Positions 17,174 to 25,900 of a stretch of DNA of 50,100 bases are shown piece by piece; within the stretch, counting starts at the first letter, position 1; each line of letters starts with the position of its first letter. The position numbers and the translations under genes were made by a program. The notes beneath the pieces are model-generated. The model ran no database searches and was not told the DNA's origin. It saw only the letters and a program-made list of their open reading frames with translations. Source of the stretch: an uncultured Acidimicrobiales bacterium (GTDB taxonomy: Bacteria; Actinomycetota; Acidimicrobiia; Acidimicrobiales; SZUA-35); assembly GCA_938029215.1 (NCBI GenBank), contig CALHFG010000056.1:1-50100 (forward strand), given 5' to 3'.

Positions 17174-17641
17174 GTGAGGGTTTCAACACGAGGCGACTAT
17201 GCGTGCCGGGCGCTGCTCTCGATGACACTCCACCCAACACCTGAGGGCACACCCGTGCCAACCCCGGTAAAGACCATCGCTGAGCGCACCGGACTACCCC
17301 AGCCCTACCTGGAACAGATCCTGCTCGCACTGAAGGGTGCTGGCTTCGTGAAGTCCAAGCGAGGAGTGGGTGGAGGCTACGTGCTCGCCCGAGACCCCGA
17401 GTCGATCAACCTGGCCGAAATCGTACGCGCCGTCGACGGACCCATCACATTGGGAGATTTCGGCGACCCCCATGCAGAAGGAGCCTGCGACCACGAGGGC
17501 CAATGCGTGCTGCTCGGCGTATGGCGCCACGTGGGCGACCAAATGAAGTCGGTCCTTGAGAAGTTCACACTCGGCGACATCGCCCGTGCCGCCGGCGGAA
17601 CCGCGCCGTGGCCAGGCGAAGGCGACCCGTCGACAGCCTGA
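17174..17641 (+). CDS. Rrf2 family transcriptional regulator
   Basis: A 155-residue winged-helix regulator. The N-terminus RVSTRGDYACRALLSM is the classic Rrf2 opening, TIAERTGLPQPYLEQILLAL is the recognition helix region, and KSKRGVGGGYVLARDP is the wing with the family GGxxLAR motif. The effector region has only two clustered Cys, 105 and 111 (ACDHEGQC), where iron-sulfur members such as IscR and NsrR use three; a third ligand could be a nearby His or Asp, or the protein may not carry a cluster. Start GTG 17174 is the only position that keeps the conserved N-terminus. Divergent from the phosphodiesterase gene; its targets are not evident. Confidence 0.9.
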   Translation: MRVSTRGDYACRALLSMTLHPTPEGTPVPTPVKTIAERTGLPQPYLEQILLALKGAGFVKSKRGVGGGYVLARDPESINLAEIVRAVDGPITLGDFGDPHAEGACDHEGQCVLLGVWRHVGDQMKSVLEKFTLGDIARAAGGTAPWPGEGDPSTA

Positions 17642-17642
17642 T

Positions 17643-18650
17643 CTACCCAAGCAGGCCAACCACCTCGATCACCTCATGATCCTGCGTGACCGTGCGGTAG
17701 AGCGGTGGGAGTGACTGCACTCCGTACCCCGCAATCGAGGTCTGCCAAACCACCTCCAGCTTCACCCTGAACGACGACGGGACCACACCCCCGTCGGCTG
17801 CGTTGGAGAAGGTGTAGGTGCAACCCTCAGTTTCCCGGCGACCGCGACCCCATGCCACTCCAGGACCGGAACACTCGGTGAGCACCGCCCCACCCGAAGC
17901 CAAATGCCAACTCACCGGCACGGCGTCGACCACGACCCCCACACGACCGTGGCGCTGTTCCCCACGGTAGGTCGCACCCCACCATCCCTCGTCTGCCCAG
18001 AACCATGTGGGCAACTGAACCAGACTTGCGGGACCCGTGTGGTGAAACGGCGGCACTGGCGGCGGGTCGACCCGCGAATGGGCCACCGATACCAACGTTG
18101 AGAGATTGACCTCGACCCCTTCCGGGTACGGACCATCGACCGACGATGGCACATACGTGGCCGGATCGTTCGCTGGATTCCGCCAGCAGACACGGCGCCA
18201 CCAGCGACCCGACGTGGAGAACCGACGCTCGCCAAGGTTCGGGTTGAGTGCGGGTCCCACCACACCTGGGACCGCCCCGGCTCGCAACACGTCAAGCGCC
18301 GTACCGAAGTTGTTGACGGCTCCATCAGACGCAGCCGCCGTCGGGTCGAGAACCGCGCTGTAGCCGGCGACGACTTCGGACGGGAATACCGCAACGATCG
18401 TGTCGTCGGCGACAGCCAACTCGTAGGTGGCGAGCGGGCACCCTGGCGTGGGACGAGGTGGGGTTAGTCCATCCGGTATCGCAAGACACGATGCCATCGC
18501 TTCGGCCGACACACCATCGCTAGCCGCCGAGGCTCCACATACCACCGACGAATCGGCGGCGTTCCCCATGGGTGACCTTTGCGGAACCGCATAGCTGAAG
18601 GTTGCGGCCAGCACGCCACTGGCCAACCACCGTCCGAGATCGAACCTCAT
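17643..18650 (-). CDS. exported protein of unknown function
   Basis: A 335-residue protein with an N-terminal signal-peptide-like segment (GRWLASGVLAATFSYAVP). No family is recognised. The body is rich in Trp, Pro, Gly and Val. Notable blocks are RWWRRVCWRNPANDPATYVP, SLVQLPTWFWADEGWW and GCTYTFSNAADGG, suggesting an all-beta secreted or surface domain. Six or more Cys residues in the mature part could form disulfides. Start ATG 18650 lies in a short AT-rich divergent region with the patatin gene, where a strong promoter is likely. The stop is 1 bp beyond the end of the convergent Rrf2 gene. Export is inferred from the leader; function unknown. Confidence 0.72.
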   Translation of the reverse strand: MRFDLGRWLASGVLAATFSYAVPQRSPMGNAADSSVVCGASAASDGVSAEAMASCLAIPDGLTPPRPTPGCPLATYELAVADDTIVAVFPSEVVAGYSAVLDPTAAASDGAVNNFGTALDVLRAGAVPGVVGPALNPNLGERRFSTSGRWWRRVCWRNPANDPATYVPSSVDGPYPEGVEVNLSTLVSVAHSRVDPPPVPPFHHTGPASLVQLPTWFWADEGWWGATYRGEQRHGRVGVVVDAVPVSWHLASGGAVLTECSGPGVAWGRGRRETEGCTYTFSNAADGGVVPSSFRVKLEVVWQTSIAGYGVQSLPPLYRTVTQDHEVIEVVGLLG

Positions 18651-18738
18651 GTAATTAAACTACCCTTATTTACATTTACCTACAACTGGAGCGTGTTGTT
18701 CCTTATCGACCCGCGGGGTGCCTGGTACGATCGCGTTG

Positions 18739-19755
18739 ATGAGTGGTGTGACCTTCCTGCGGCCTTTGGGGTACCCGCCGCCGCCGAACGCCAGGAAGCC
18801 ACGAACCGGACTCGTCCTCGGCGTTGGTGGCCGGGCTGGAATCGCCCATCACGCCGGTGCGTTGCATGCTCTCACCGCATCTGGAGCACTCGACATCGAT
18901 GACCTTGACATCATCATCGGAACGTCGGCGGGCGCAATAGTTGGCGCCCAGCTGCGCTGCGGCGTCACACCCCACGAGCTCTATCAGATCGCCCAAGACA
19001 CGAGCGAGGGCGCCGCGAAGCGACGAGGCGACGACTTCTTCGCTCCCGCCTGGGACTCTCCGTTCTCGTTGGCCCAACGAGCCGTTGGCTCGAGCTGGGT
19101 TCTTGGGCGATCACTCATGCGGTTCCCACTCCCGGTCATGCCTCGCCAACTCCGCTCGCTGTTCCCGGGTGGCATGATGCAGCTGTCCGGTTCTGCCGAC
19201 CTTGATTCTCATCTTCCTCGCCAATGGCCCGATCAGAACCTTTGGCTGGTCGCGGTAGACATCCACAGCGGCCGTCGCATCGTCCTGCGAAAGGACGGGC
19301 CGGTAGGAGCCACACTGCAGCAAGCGGCATTGGCATCGGCTGCGGTTCCGGGGATCTATCCTCCGATTCGCGTAAACGGACGGACTCTGGTCGATGGCGG
19401 GGTGCATTCCAACACCAACCTCGATTTGCTGCTCGGCAAAAAGCTTGATCACGTGACGGTGATCGCGCCGCTCGGCCTCTCGTCCCCAGGTGCCGTCCCT
19501 CCCCCGCTGTTTGCCGTCCGCCAGTTTGTTCACACAAACCTCATGCGCTCGGTCGAAGCACTTCGGGCCGAAGGCACAACGGTTGCGGTACTCGAACCCT
19601 CGTCCGACCTCTCGCGGATTCACGGCGTAAATACGTTGCGTGTGGGTGCGTCGGCAGAGATTTCCTCGGCAGCCTACGCCGAGACGGTGAGCCGTCTGAG
19701 CGATCTGGTCCGGGAGACCGAGCCCCGAAACGTCGAAGCAACGGCAGTCTCCTAG
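18739..19755 (+). CDS. patatin-like phospholipase family protein
   Basis: About 338 residues. The oxyanion-hole stretch GLVLGVGGRAGIAHHAGAL is followed by the nucleophile elbow IIIGTSAGAIVG (G-x-S-x-G) and, about 150 residues later, LVDGGVHSNTN with the Asp-Gly of the Ser/Asp catalytic dyad. These are the three diagnostic elements of bacterial patatins, which hydrolyse acyl esters of phospholipids or other lipids. It lacks a signal peptide, so it is probably cytoplasmic or peripherally membrane-bound. The start is ATG 18739; a GTG at 18718 would add seven residues. The next gene, a nitroreductase, starts one base after its stop, suggesting coupled expression. Confidence 0.9.
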   Translation: MSGVTFLRPLGYPPPPNARKPRTGLVLGVGGRAGIAHHAGALHALTASGALDIDDLDIIIGTSAGAIVGAQLRCGVTPHELYQIAQDTSEGAAKRRGDDFFAPAWDSPFSLAQRAVGSSWVLGRSLMRFPLPVMPRQLRSLFPGGMMQLSGSADLDSHLPRQWPDQNLWLVAVDIHSGRRIVLRKDGPVGATLQQAALASAAVPGIYPPIRVNGRTLVDGGVHSNTNLDLLLGKKLDHVTVIAPLGLSSPGAVPPPLFAVRQFVHTNLMRSVEALRAEGTTVAVLEPSSDLSRIHGVNTLRVGASAEISSAAYAETVSRLSDLVRETEPRNVEATAVS

Positions 19756-19756
19756 G

Positions 19757-20383
19757 TTGGAACTACAGCGAGCGCTCAAGGCCCGCCGAATGGTGCGGGA
19801 TTTTGAGGATCGTCCGATCGACTCCGCGCTCCTCACCGACCTGCTCGATACAGCCCGAAGAGCTCCGTCCGCTGGCCATTCAGCTGCGACCCAGTTCGTG
19901 GTGCTCACCGGGAATGACAGGGAGCGATACTGGAGTCTCACGCTCGCCGACGGCCGTCGTGAGACCTTCTCCTTCCCTCGACTCCCCCATGCCGGCGCAC
20001 TCGTTCTCGTCCTGACAGATCCCGACCACTACGTATCGCGCTACGCCGAGCCGGACAAGCAGCGGACCGGGCTCGGCTCCGGGACCGACGCCTGGCCGGT
20101 TCCGTACTGGTGGGTGGACGCGGGAGCTGTTATTCAGAACCTGCTCCTGCTTGCGGTCGAACAAGGCCTGGGGGCTTGCCTCTTCGGGGTCTTTGATCAT
20201 GAGTCTGCGGTGAAGTCGGAATTCAACATTCCGGGCACGAAGCGAATCGTGGGAGCGATCGCTCTTGGCTATGCCTCAGACGCTCAGGATCGATCGGGCC
20301 GATCGGCTGATCGGCCGAGGCCGTCTGCGGCAGACATCATTCACTGGCAAGGGTGGACCCCAACCGACCAAGCACCTCGGTAA
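19757..20383 (+). CDS. nitroreductase family protein
   Basis: A 208-residue FMN-dependent nitroreductase-like protein. The N-terminal LKARRMVRDFEDRPID carries the Arg-rich FMN phosphate contact, TARRAPSAGHSAATQFVVL is the second conserved FMN site, and the C-terminal half has DAGAVIQNLLLLAVEQGLGA and VGAIALGYA. It probably reduces quinones, nitro-compounds or related molecules with NAD(P)H. The start is TTG 19757 immediately after the patatin stop (TAGGTTG), an unusual start codon chosen because no ATG or GTG precedes the conserved N-terminus. The 3' end overlaps rluD, on the other strand, by 47 bp. Confidence 0.87.
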   Translation: MELQRALKARRMVRDFEDRPIDSALLTDLLDTARRAPSAGHSAATQFVVLTGNDRERYWSLTLADGRRETFSFPRLPHAGALVLVLTDPDHYVSRYAEPDKQRTGLGSGTDAWPVPYWWVDAGAVIQNLLLLAVEQGLGACLFGVFDHESAVKSEFNIPGTKRIVGAIALGYASDAQDRSGRSADRPRPSAADIIHWQGWTPTDQAPR

Positions 20384-21305
20384 AGTCGCTGGGCAATGCC
20401 GCCATGAACTCCATCCACTCGCCGTTTGGATGTTCAAACCCTAGGTAGCGAGCGTGAAGCAGCGGCCGATCGACCGGAGCGATCGCTTCGGGCACCGGCT
20501 GGGCTCCATACCGATCATCACCTACGAGCGGTAACCCGATGGCGTCGGCATGCACACGAATTTGGTGAGTTCGCCCTGTCTCTAGGACAAACTGCAACAG
20601 GGCGATGCTGGGTTGGGATTCGGGCGTGTCGTCGGCGCCGAATCGCTCAAGAACCTCATAGGAGGTTCTGGCCTCTTTGCCGTCCTGTCGTACGGTTTGG
20701 CGTGTCGGATGGCGAAGCGAACGTCCAATCGGTGCATCGATCACACCTTCTTGGCTTTGCGGACGACCGTGCACGAGAGCCCAATAGTGTCTGCCGACCG
20801 TGCGGTGCCGTAGCTGCTCTGTCAATGTCTCATAGGCAGCTACGGAGCGAGCCACCATGAGCAGTCCCGAGGTTCCCTTGTCGAGACGGTGCACGATCCC
20901 GGGCCGACCCCGTTCGCCCACCTCGACGATCTCGGGATAGCGCGCCAGCAGCCCCTGCACCAACGTTCCCATTGAAACGCCTGCGCCCGGGTGCACGACG
21001 AGTCCCGCTGGCTTGTTGACCACGATCACATCGTCATCGCAGTGGACGACGTCCAGATCGACGCTTGAGTCAGAAACCATCTCCGCCGGCGCCACCCGAG
21101 ACGGCAGTTCGAGCATTTGACCACGTTCCACCCGAATCGACGGCTTGGTAATCGCGCGGCCAGCGAGGCGGACAAGACCGTCTTCGATGATCTCGTTGGC
21201 GACGCTACGGCTGACCTCGAGGAGGAGCGAGACGACTCGGTCAACCCGTTGGCCCTCCAGCGACTCGTTGACCTCAACGGTCAGGAGGTCGTTTGGATCT
21301 GTCAC
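20337..21305 (-). CDS. rluD: RluD family 23S rRNA pseudouridine synthase
   Basis: A 322-residue enzyme. The N-terminal S4 RNA-binding domain (GQRVDRVVSLLLEVSRSVA, then LVRLAGRAI) precedes the catalytic domain with VVNKPAGLVVHPGAG and HRLDKGTSGLLMVARS, which holds the catalytic Asp. ALLQFVLETGRTHQIRVH and RPLLHARYLGFEHP finish the RluA-type fold. The enzyme isomerises specific uridines in large-subunit rRNA. The start is GTG 21305, which overlaps the lspA stop by four bases (GTGA); a longer reading to 21443 would run Cys/Arg-rich antisense lspA sequence and is rejected. lspA-rluD pairing is common in bacteria. Specificity within RluA/C/D is not certain. Confidence 0.93.
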   Translation of the reverse strand: MTDPNDLLTVEVNESLEGQRVDRVVSLLLEVSRSVANEIIEDGLVRLAGRAITKPSIRVERGQMLELPSRVAPAEMVSDSSVDLDVVHCDDDVIVVNKPAGLVVHPGAGVSMGTLVQGLLARYPEIVEVGERGRPGIVHRLDKGTSGLLMVARSVAAYETLTEQLRHRTVGRHYWALVHGRPQSQEGVIDAPIGRSLRHPTRQTVRQDGKEARTSYEVLERFGADDTPESQPSIALLQFVLETGRTHQIRVHADAIGLPLVGDDRYGAQPVPEAIAPVDRPLLHARYLGFEHPNGEWMEFMAALPSDFTEVLGRLGSTLASE

Positions 21306-21889
21306 GAGCCGGCCTCTGCTTCGATCTCTGCTTCGACGTTGGTCTCGCCGCTCAGTGCATCTGGGGCAACGAAGGAGACAACGATGGCAAGAACGACAGC
21401 GCACACGATGGCAATGTCGGCAACATTGAAGACCGGCCACCACTGAAAGTCGATGAAGTCGACGACCTCGCCGCTGAGAAAACCCTCCTCGGCCCGAAAG
21501 AGTCGATCGAAACCATTGCCCAGCGCTCCGCCGGCAATAGATGCAAAGATTCGTCTCTGGAGCGCCGAGATCGATCGGGCCGCCAAGAAGATCATCGCCG
21601 CCGCCATCACGAATGAGATGGCCCCAATGAGCGGTCCGAGGCCTCGCCCAGTGGAAAAGGACGCTCCCGGGTTAAAGATCAAGTTGAGCCGCAGCGTCCA
21701 GAAGATGTCGATACAAGCCCCGTCAAGCGAACACGGGCCAGGCTCGAGGGTCCGAAGTATCCATTGTTTGGTCAGTTGATCCAGACCGAGGATCGACCCA
21801 ACGATCACCAGAACCTCGACGAGGCTCCGGCGCGCCGATACCGCTAGCGACGACTGTTGTCGAACATCGAGGTCTTGTGATCTACGCAC
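21302..21889 (-). CDS. lspA: lipoprotein signal peptidase (signal peptidase II)
   Basis: A 195-residue membrane aspartyl protease with about four membrane helices. Conserved elements in order are [18 protein letters not shown], the catalytic-Asp motif [11 protein letters not shown], and VVDFIDF...[11 protein letters not shown] with the second catalytic Asp. It cleaves lipoprotein signal peptides at the lipobox. The first 25 residues (basic, polar) precede helix one, and the acidic C-terminus ([10 protein letters not shown]) is unusual. Start GTG 21889 overlaps the upstream DksA-like gene by 46 bp; a later GTG within the first helix codons would shorten it, so the exact start is uncertain. It lies between the DksA-like gene and rluD in a tightly overlapping operon. 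Confidence 0.93.
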   Translation of the reverse strand: MRRSQDLDVRQQSSLAVSARRSLVEVLVIVGSILGLDQLTKQWILRTLEPGPCSLDGACIDIFWTLRLNLIFNPGASFSTGRGLGPLIGAISFVMAAAMIFLAARSISALQRRIFASIAGGALGNGFDRLFRAEEGFLSGEVVDFIDFQWWPVFNVADIAIVCAVVLAIVVSFVAPDALSGETNVEAEIEAEAGS

Positions 21890-22824
21890 CGTTCACTCTC
21901 CGGTCGGGCTTCGAGACGAGCCTTCGGGATAGCCACGTTATCGACCCAACAGAAGCCATAGTTGCCGGCGGCGATGCGTTCGATGGCGTCGTCGATCATT
22001 TCGATGTGCTCAAGCCGACCTTTTCGCTCGGCCACCAACTCAGAAATCTGAACGTTAATGCTGGTGCCTTCGCTCGATTCATCGCTCGAGGTGTCGTCCC
22101 CAGCCTCGGCGGTCTCGAGGAGAAGGTCCAGTTGGGCTCTGAACTCATCGACCTGCTCGGCGAGGATGACTTTCTCGCTCTGCAATTGCTCGTTGCGGGC
22201 GGCCAGCCACTTCTTGTCTTTCAGGTAGGCGGGCTTAACCCCAGCGTTCTTGGGTGCGGTTGGCTCTTTCCGTTTGCGGACTGCGGCCTTCACCACGGGG
22301 GCTGGGGTAGCGCTTTTCTTTGCGGGCGCCTTCTTGGCTGCAGCGGCTTTCTTCGCCGAAGTTGTTTTGATTACACGGTCGGCCTTGGGGCCGCTGGACT
22401 TCTTTGCTGGAGCCGTTTTGACTGGAGCCTTCTTTTCGGTTTCGACCGCGTTCGTGGCGGTCGACGATTTTGCCGCAGCCTTTTTCGCCGCGGTCTTCTT
22501 TGCTGGGGCTTTCTTGGCCGCGGTCTTCTTCGCAGGCGCCTTCTTGGCCGCGGTCTTCTTCGGAGCGGCCTTCTTGGCCGGTGCCTTCTTGGCCGGTGCC
22601 TTCTTCGCAGGCGCTTTCTTGGCCGCGGTCTTCTTCGGAGCGGCCTTCTTGGCCGGTGCCTTCTTGGCCGGTACCTTCTTGGCCGGTACCTTCTTCGCAG
22701 GCGCTTTCTTGGCCGCGGTCTTCTTTGGAGCGGCCTTCTTGGCCGGTGCCTTTTTGGCCGCCGCCTTCTTCTTGGCGGGAGCCTTCTTTGTCACTGCTTT
22801 CTTCGCGGACTTTTTGGTCGTCAC
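21844..22824 (-). CDS. DksA/TraR-like C4-type zinc finger protein with histone-H1-like N-terminal tail
   Basis: A 326-residue protein. Residues 4-120 are pentads such as [10 protein letters not shown] and AAPKK repeated almost without break, continuing less regularly to about 200; Lys, Ala and Pro dominate. Residues 205-285 form a coiled-coil-like pair of helices with a Ser/Asp-rich turn, as in DksA. The C-terminal finger is [20 protein letters not shown] and RCVDHK: Cys292 and Cys313 remain, while the other two Cys of the family are Asp295 and His316. DksA/TraR proteins bind the RNA polymerase secondary channel; the tail suggests DNA or polyanion binding as well. GTG 22824 has GAGG at proper distance. 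It is divergent from ileS and overlaps lspA. Confidence 0.85.
   Translation of the reverse strand: MTTKKSAKKAVTKKAPAKKKAAAKKAPAKKAAPKKTAAKKAPAKKVPAKKVPAKKAPAKKAAPKKTAAKKAPAKKAPAKKAPAKKAAPKKTAAKKAPAKKTAAKKAPAKKTAAKKAAAKSSTATNAVETEKKAPVKTAPAKKSSGPKADRVIKTTSAKKAAAAKKAPAKKSATPAPVVKAAVRKRKEPTAPKNAGVKPAYLKDKKWLAARNEQLQSEKVILAEQVDEFRAQLDLLLETAEAGDDTSSDESSEGTSINVQISELVAERKGRLEHIEMIDDAIERIAAGNYGFCWVDNVAIPKARLEARPESERCVDHKTSMFDNSRR
22546..22710. repeat. tandem coding repeats of 75 and 90 bp in the DksA-like gene
   Basis: Two consecutive near-identical blocks, 22546-22620 and 22621-22710, differ by one extra 15-bp (pentapeptide) unit; a third partial copy follows. The underlying unit is 15 bp encoding x-P/A-A-K-K. 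Such arrays expand and contract by slippage, so tail length probably varies between strains. Confidence 0.9.
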
Positions 22825-22993
22825 CGTTCGGCCTCGAATCGCTTTCGTCTAGCGCTTGCTCAGCGGAGTTGCCGCCGAGTTCTTCCTAAGAATCGGCGCA
22901 GTCTAGTGCAAATTGAGGTCCATCCGCCCCAAGTCTTAGAAATGTCTGAGTCGGAATAACTCCTCTCCAGCAGCCCATATTCCCGTTAGCCTT

Positions 22994-25900
22994 GTGCAGA
23001 TGCCTGCGAACTCCGCTGCTCGCTACCCATCCGTGCCTTCCAAGGCCGACATTCCTGCCCTCGAGGAGCGAATTCTCGAGCGCTGGAAGGAAAATGGGAC
23101 CTTTGAGTCCACCGTCGAACGTCCGGCCGGTTCCGAGCCCACAAGCACCTTCGTGTTCAACGATGGACCTCCATTTGCCAATGGACTCCCGCACTATGGC
23201 CACCTGCTCACCGGCTATGTCAAAGACATCATCCCGCGCTTTCAGACAATGAAGGGGGCCCGGGTCGAACGTCGGTTCGGTTGGGATTGCCACGGCCTCC
23301 CGGCCGAGATGCAGACCGAGAAGGAGACAGGCATCTCAGGTCGGAAAGCCATCATGGACTTCGGCATCGACAACTTCAACGACGCCTGCCGATCTTCGGT
23401 TCTTCGATACACGAGCGAGTGGGAAGACTACGTCACACGCCAGGCCCGATGGGTCGACTTCAAAGACGACTACAAGACCATGGACCTCGACTACATGGAG
23501 TCGGTCATGTGGGCCTTCAAACAATTGTGGGATAAGGGGTTGCTGTATACGGCTGATCGCGTCATGCCGTACTCGTGGGGGGCACAAACCCCGCTCAGCA
23601 ACTTTGAAATCCGACTCGACGACGCCACCCGCCCTCGCCAAGACCCCGCCGTCACCGTCGGCTTTTCGCTCGATCCTGTCGACGGCGACCCCGCGCCTCT
23701 CAAAATTCTGGCCTGGACCACAACACCGTGGACACTTCCTAGCAACCTTGCGTTGGCGGTGGGCCCGGACCTCGAATACGTCGTGGTTGATCAAGACGGC
23801 GAACACGTTGTGCTGGCCCAGGGCTCCCTGGACCGCTATGCCCGCGAACTCGGCGAAGAGCCAACCATCGTTGCGCACATGACCGGTTCGGCTCTCGTCG
23901 GACGCACCTACCGCCCGCTGTTCAGCTACTTCACTGACAACCCCAACAGCTTTGTTGTCTTGGGCGCCGACTTTGTGGAACTGGGTGAAGGCACCGGCGT
24001 CGTCCATATGGCACCAGGATTCGGCGAAGACGACCAGCGCGTATGCACCGAAGCCGGCATCCCCCTGGTCGTGCCGGTCGACGATGCCGGTGAGTACACC
24101 GACGAGATCTCCGACTTTGCCGGGATGAACGTGTTCGATGCCAATCCGAAAGTGATCGCTCACCTCAAGGATGTAGACCGAGTATTTCGTCACGAGACCT
24201 ACGACCACAACTATCCGCATTGTTGGCGTACCGACACGCCGGTCATCTACCGAGCGGTGCCTAGTTGGTATGTGCGCGTCACCGACCTCAATCAACGACT
24301 GCTCGAGGTCAACCAAGAAATCAATTGGATTCCCGAACACATCCGCGACGGGCAGTTCGGCAAGTGGCTAGAAGGCGCTCGCGATTGGAGCATCAGTCGC
24401 AACCGGTTCTGGGGTGCGCCCATCCCGGTGTGGGAGTCGGACAACCCCGACTTCCCCCGCACCGACGTATACGGCTCATTGGACGAGATCGAGGCCGATT
24501 TCGGCGTACGTCCAACCGATCTCCACCGACCCTTTATCGATGATCTCGTGCGTCCCAACCCCGACGACCCGTCGGGCAAGTCCATGATGCGCCGAGTACC
24601 CGAGGTTCTCGACTGTTGGTTTGAGTCCGGCTCGATGCCCTACGCCCAACTGCACTACCCGTTCGAAAACGCCGAGCGATTCGAGGAAACCAACCCCGCC
24701 GACTTCATTGTCGAGTACGTCGCTCAGACTCGAGGCTGGTTCTACACGATGCATGTGTTGAGCGTCGCATTGTTCGACCGACCTGCATTCAAGAACGTCA
24801 TCTGCCACGGGGTAGTGCTGGACGCCGAGGGCCAAAAGCTCTCCAAGAAGCTTCGCAACTACCCCGATCCCATCGACATCTTCAATACGGTCGGATCCGA
24901 TCCGATGCGCTGGTACTTGGTGAGTTCTCCCATACTCCGAGGCCTCGACACCCGGATCGAAGCCGACGACAGTGGGGTGCGCGATGTCGTTCGGCAGGTC
25001 ATCAATCCGCTGTGGAACGCCTATAGCTTCTTCACCCTCTACGCCAACGCGTCGTCGTATCAGGCCCAGGTAAAGACCGACAGCGCTCACGTACTCGACC
25101 GGTACATCCTGGCAAAGACCTCAGAACTCGTTGCGCAGGTCACCGGTTCGCTGGACTCCTATGACCTGGCGGGCGCATGCGCACAGGTCACCAGCTACCT
25201 GGATGCGCTTACCAATTGGTACATCCGACGGTCCCGTGAACGATTCTGGAACACCCAGGCGGACGCAGAACTAGATACCGACGCGCTCGACACGCTCTAC
25301 ACCGTCCTGTTGACGGTGATGAAAGTCGCCGCACCACTACTGCCGATGGTGACCGAGGAGATCTACACGGGACTCACTTCGGCCGAAGACTCGGTGCATG
25401 CTCAACCGTGGCCGACAACCAACGACCTATCCCCCGATCCCGATCTGGTTGCGGGCATGGATGCGATCCGAGCGGCAGCCAGCGCGTCTCTGAGCCTGCG
25501 CGAAGACCTGGGCATCCGGGTGCGTCAGCCGCTCCAAAAGGTCATCGTGGCCGGCGATCGAGAAGCCACGATGGCGCCGTTTGCTCACCAACTAGCCGAG
25601 GAAATCAACGTCAAGGAAGTTCAATTCTCCGCAGATGTCGAGAGCTTCGGTGACTTCCGAATGGTCCCGAACGCCCGAGTTCTTGGCCCGCGCCTGGGCA
25701 AGGATGTTCAAACGGTTATCAAGGCCGCAAAGGCTGGCGAGTGGGCCGACAACGGTGACGGAACGGTCACCGTTGCTGGCCAACAATTGGCCAGCGAAGA
25801 ATACGACCTGACGCTGGCTCCCGCCGAGGGAGTTATCGCGGCACCGCTCCCGGGCAACGACGCCATCGTGGTGCTCGATACCGAGATGACCCCAGCACTC

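Noticed and set aside
20337..21443. RluD starting at 21443 with a Cys/Arg-rich leader
   Set aside because: The extra residues are lspA sequence read in another frame; GTG 21305 gives the family N-terminus and a 4-bp overlap.
21877..22959. 360-residue plus-strand frame rich in Leu/Gly/Arg repeats
   Set aside because: It is the antisense reading of the Lys/Ala pentad array in the DksA-like gene; the repeats come from the real gene's codons.
22825..22993. T-box leader for ileS
   Set aside because: Some actinobacterial ileS genes have one, but no T-box antiterminator core such as GGTGGNACCGCG is visible and the gap is short.
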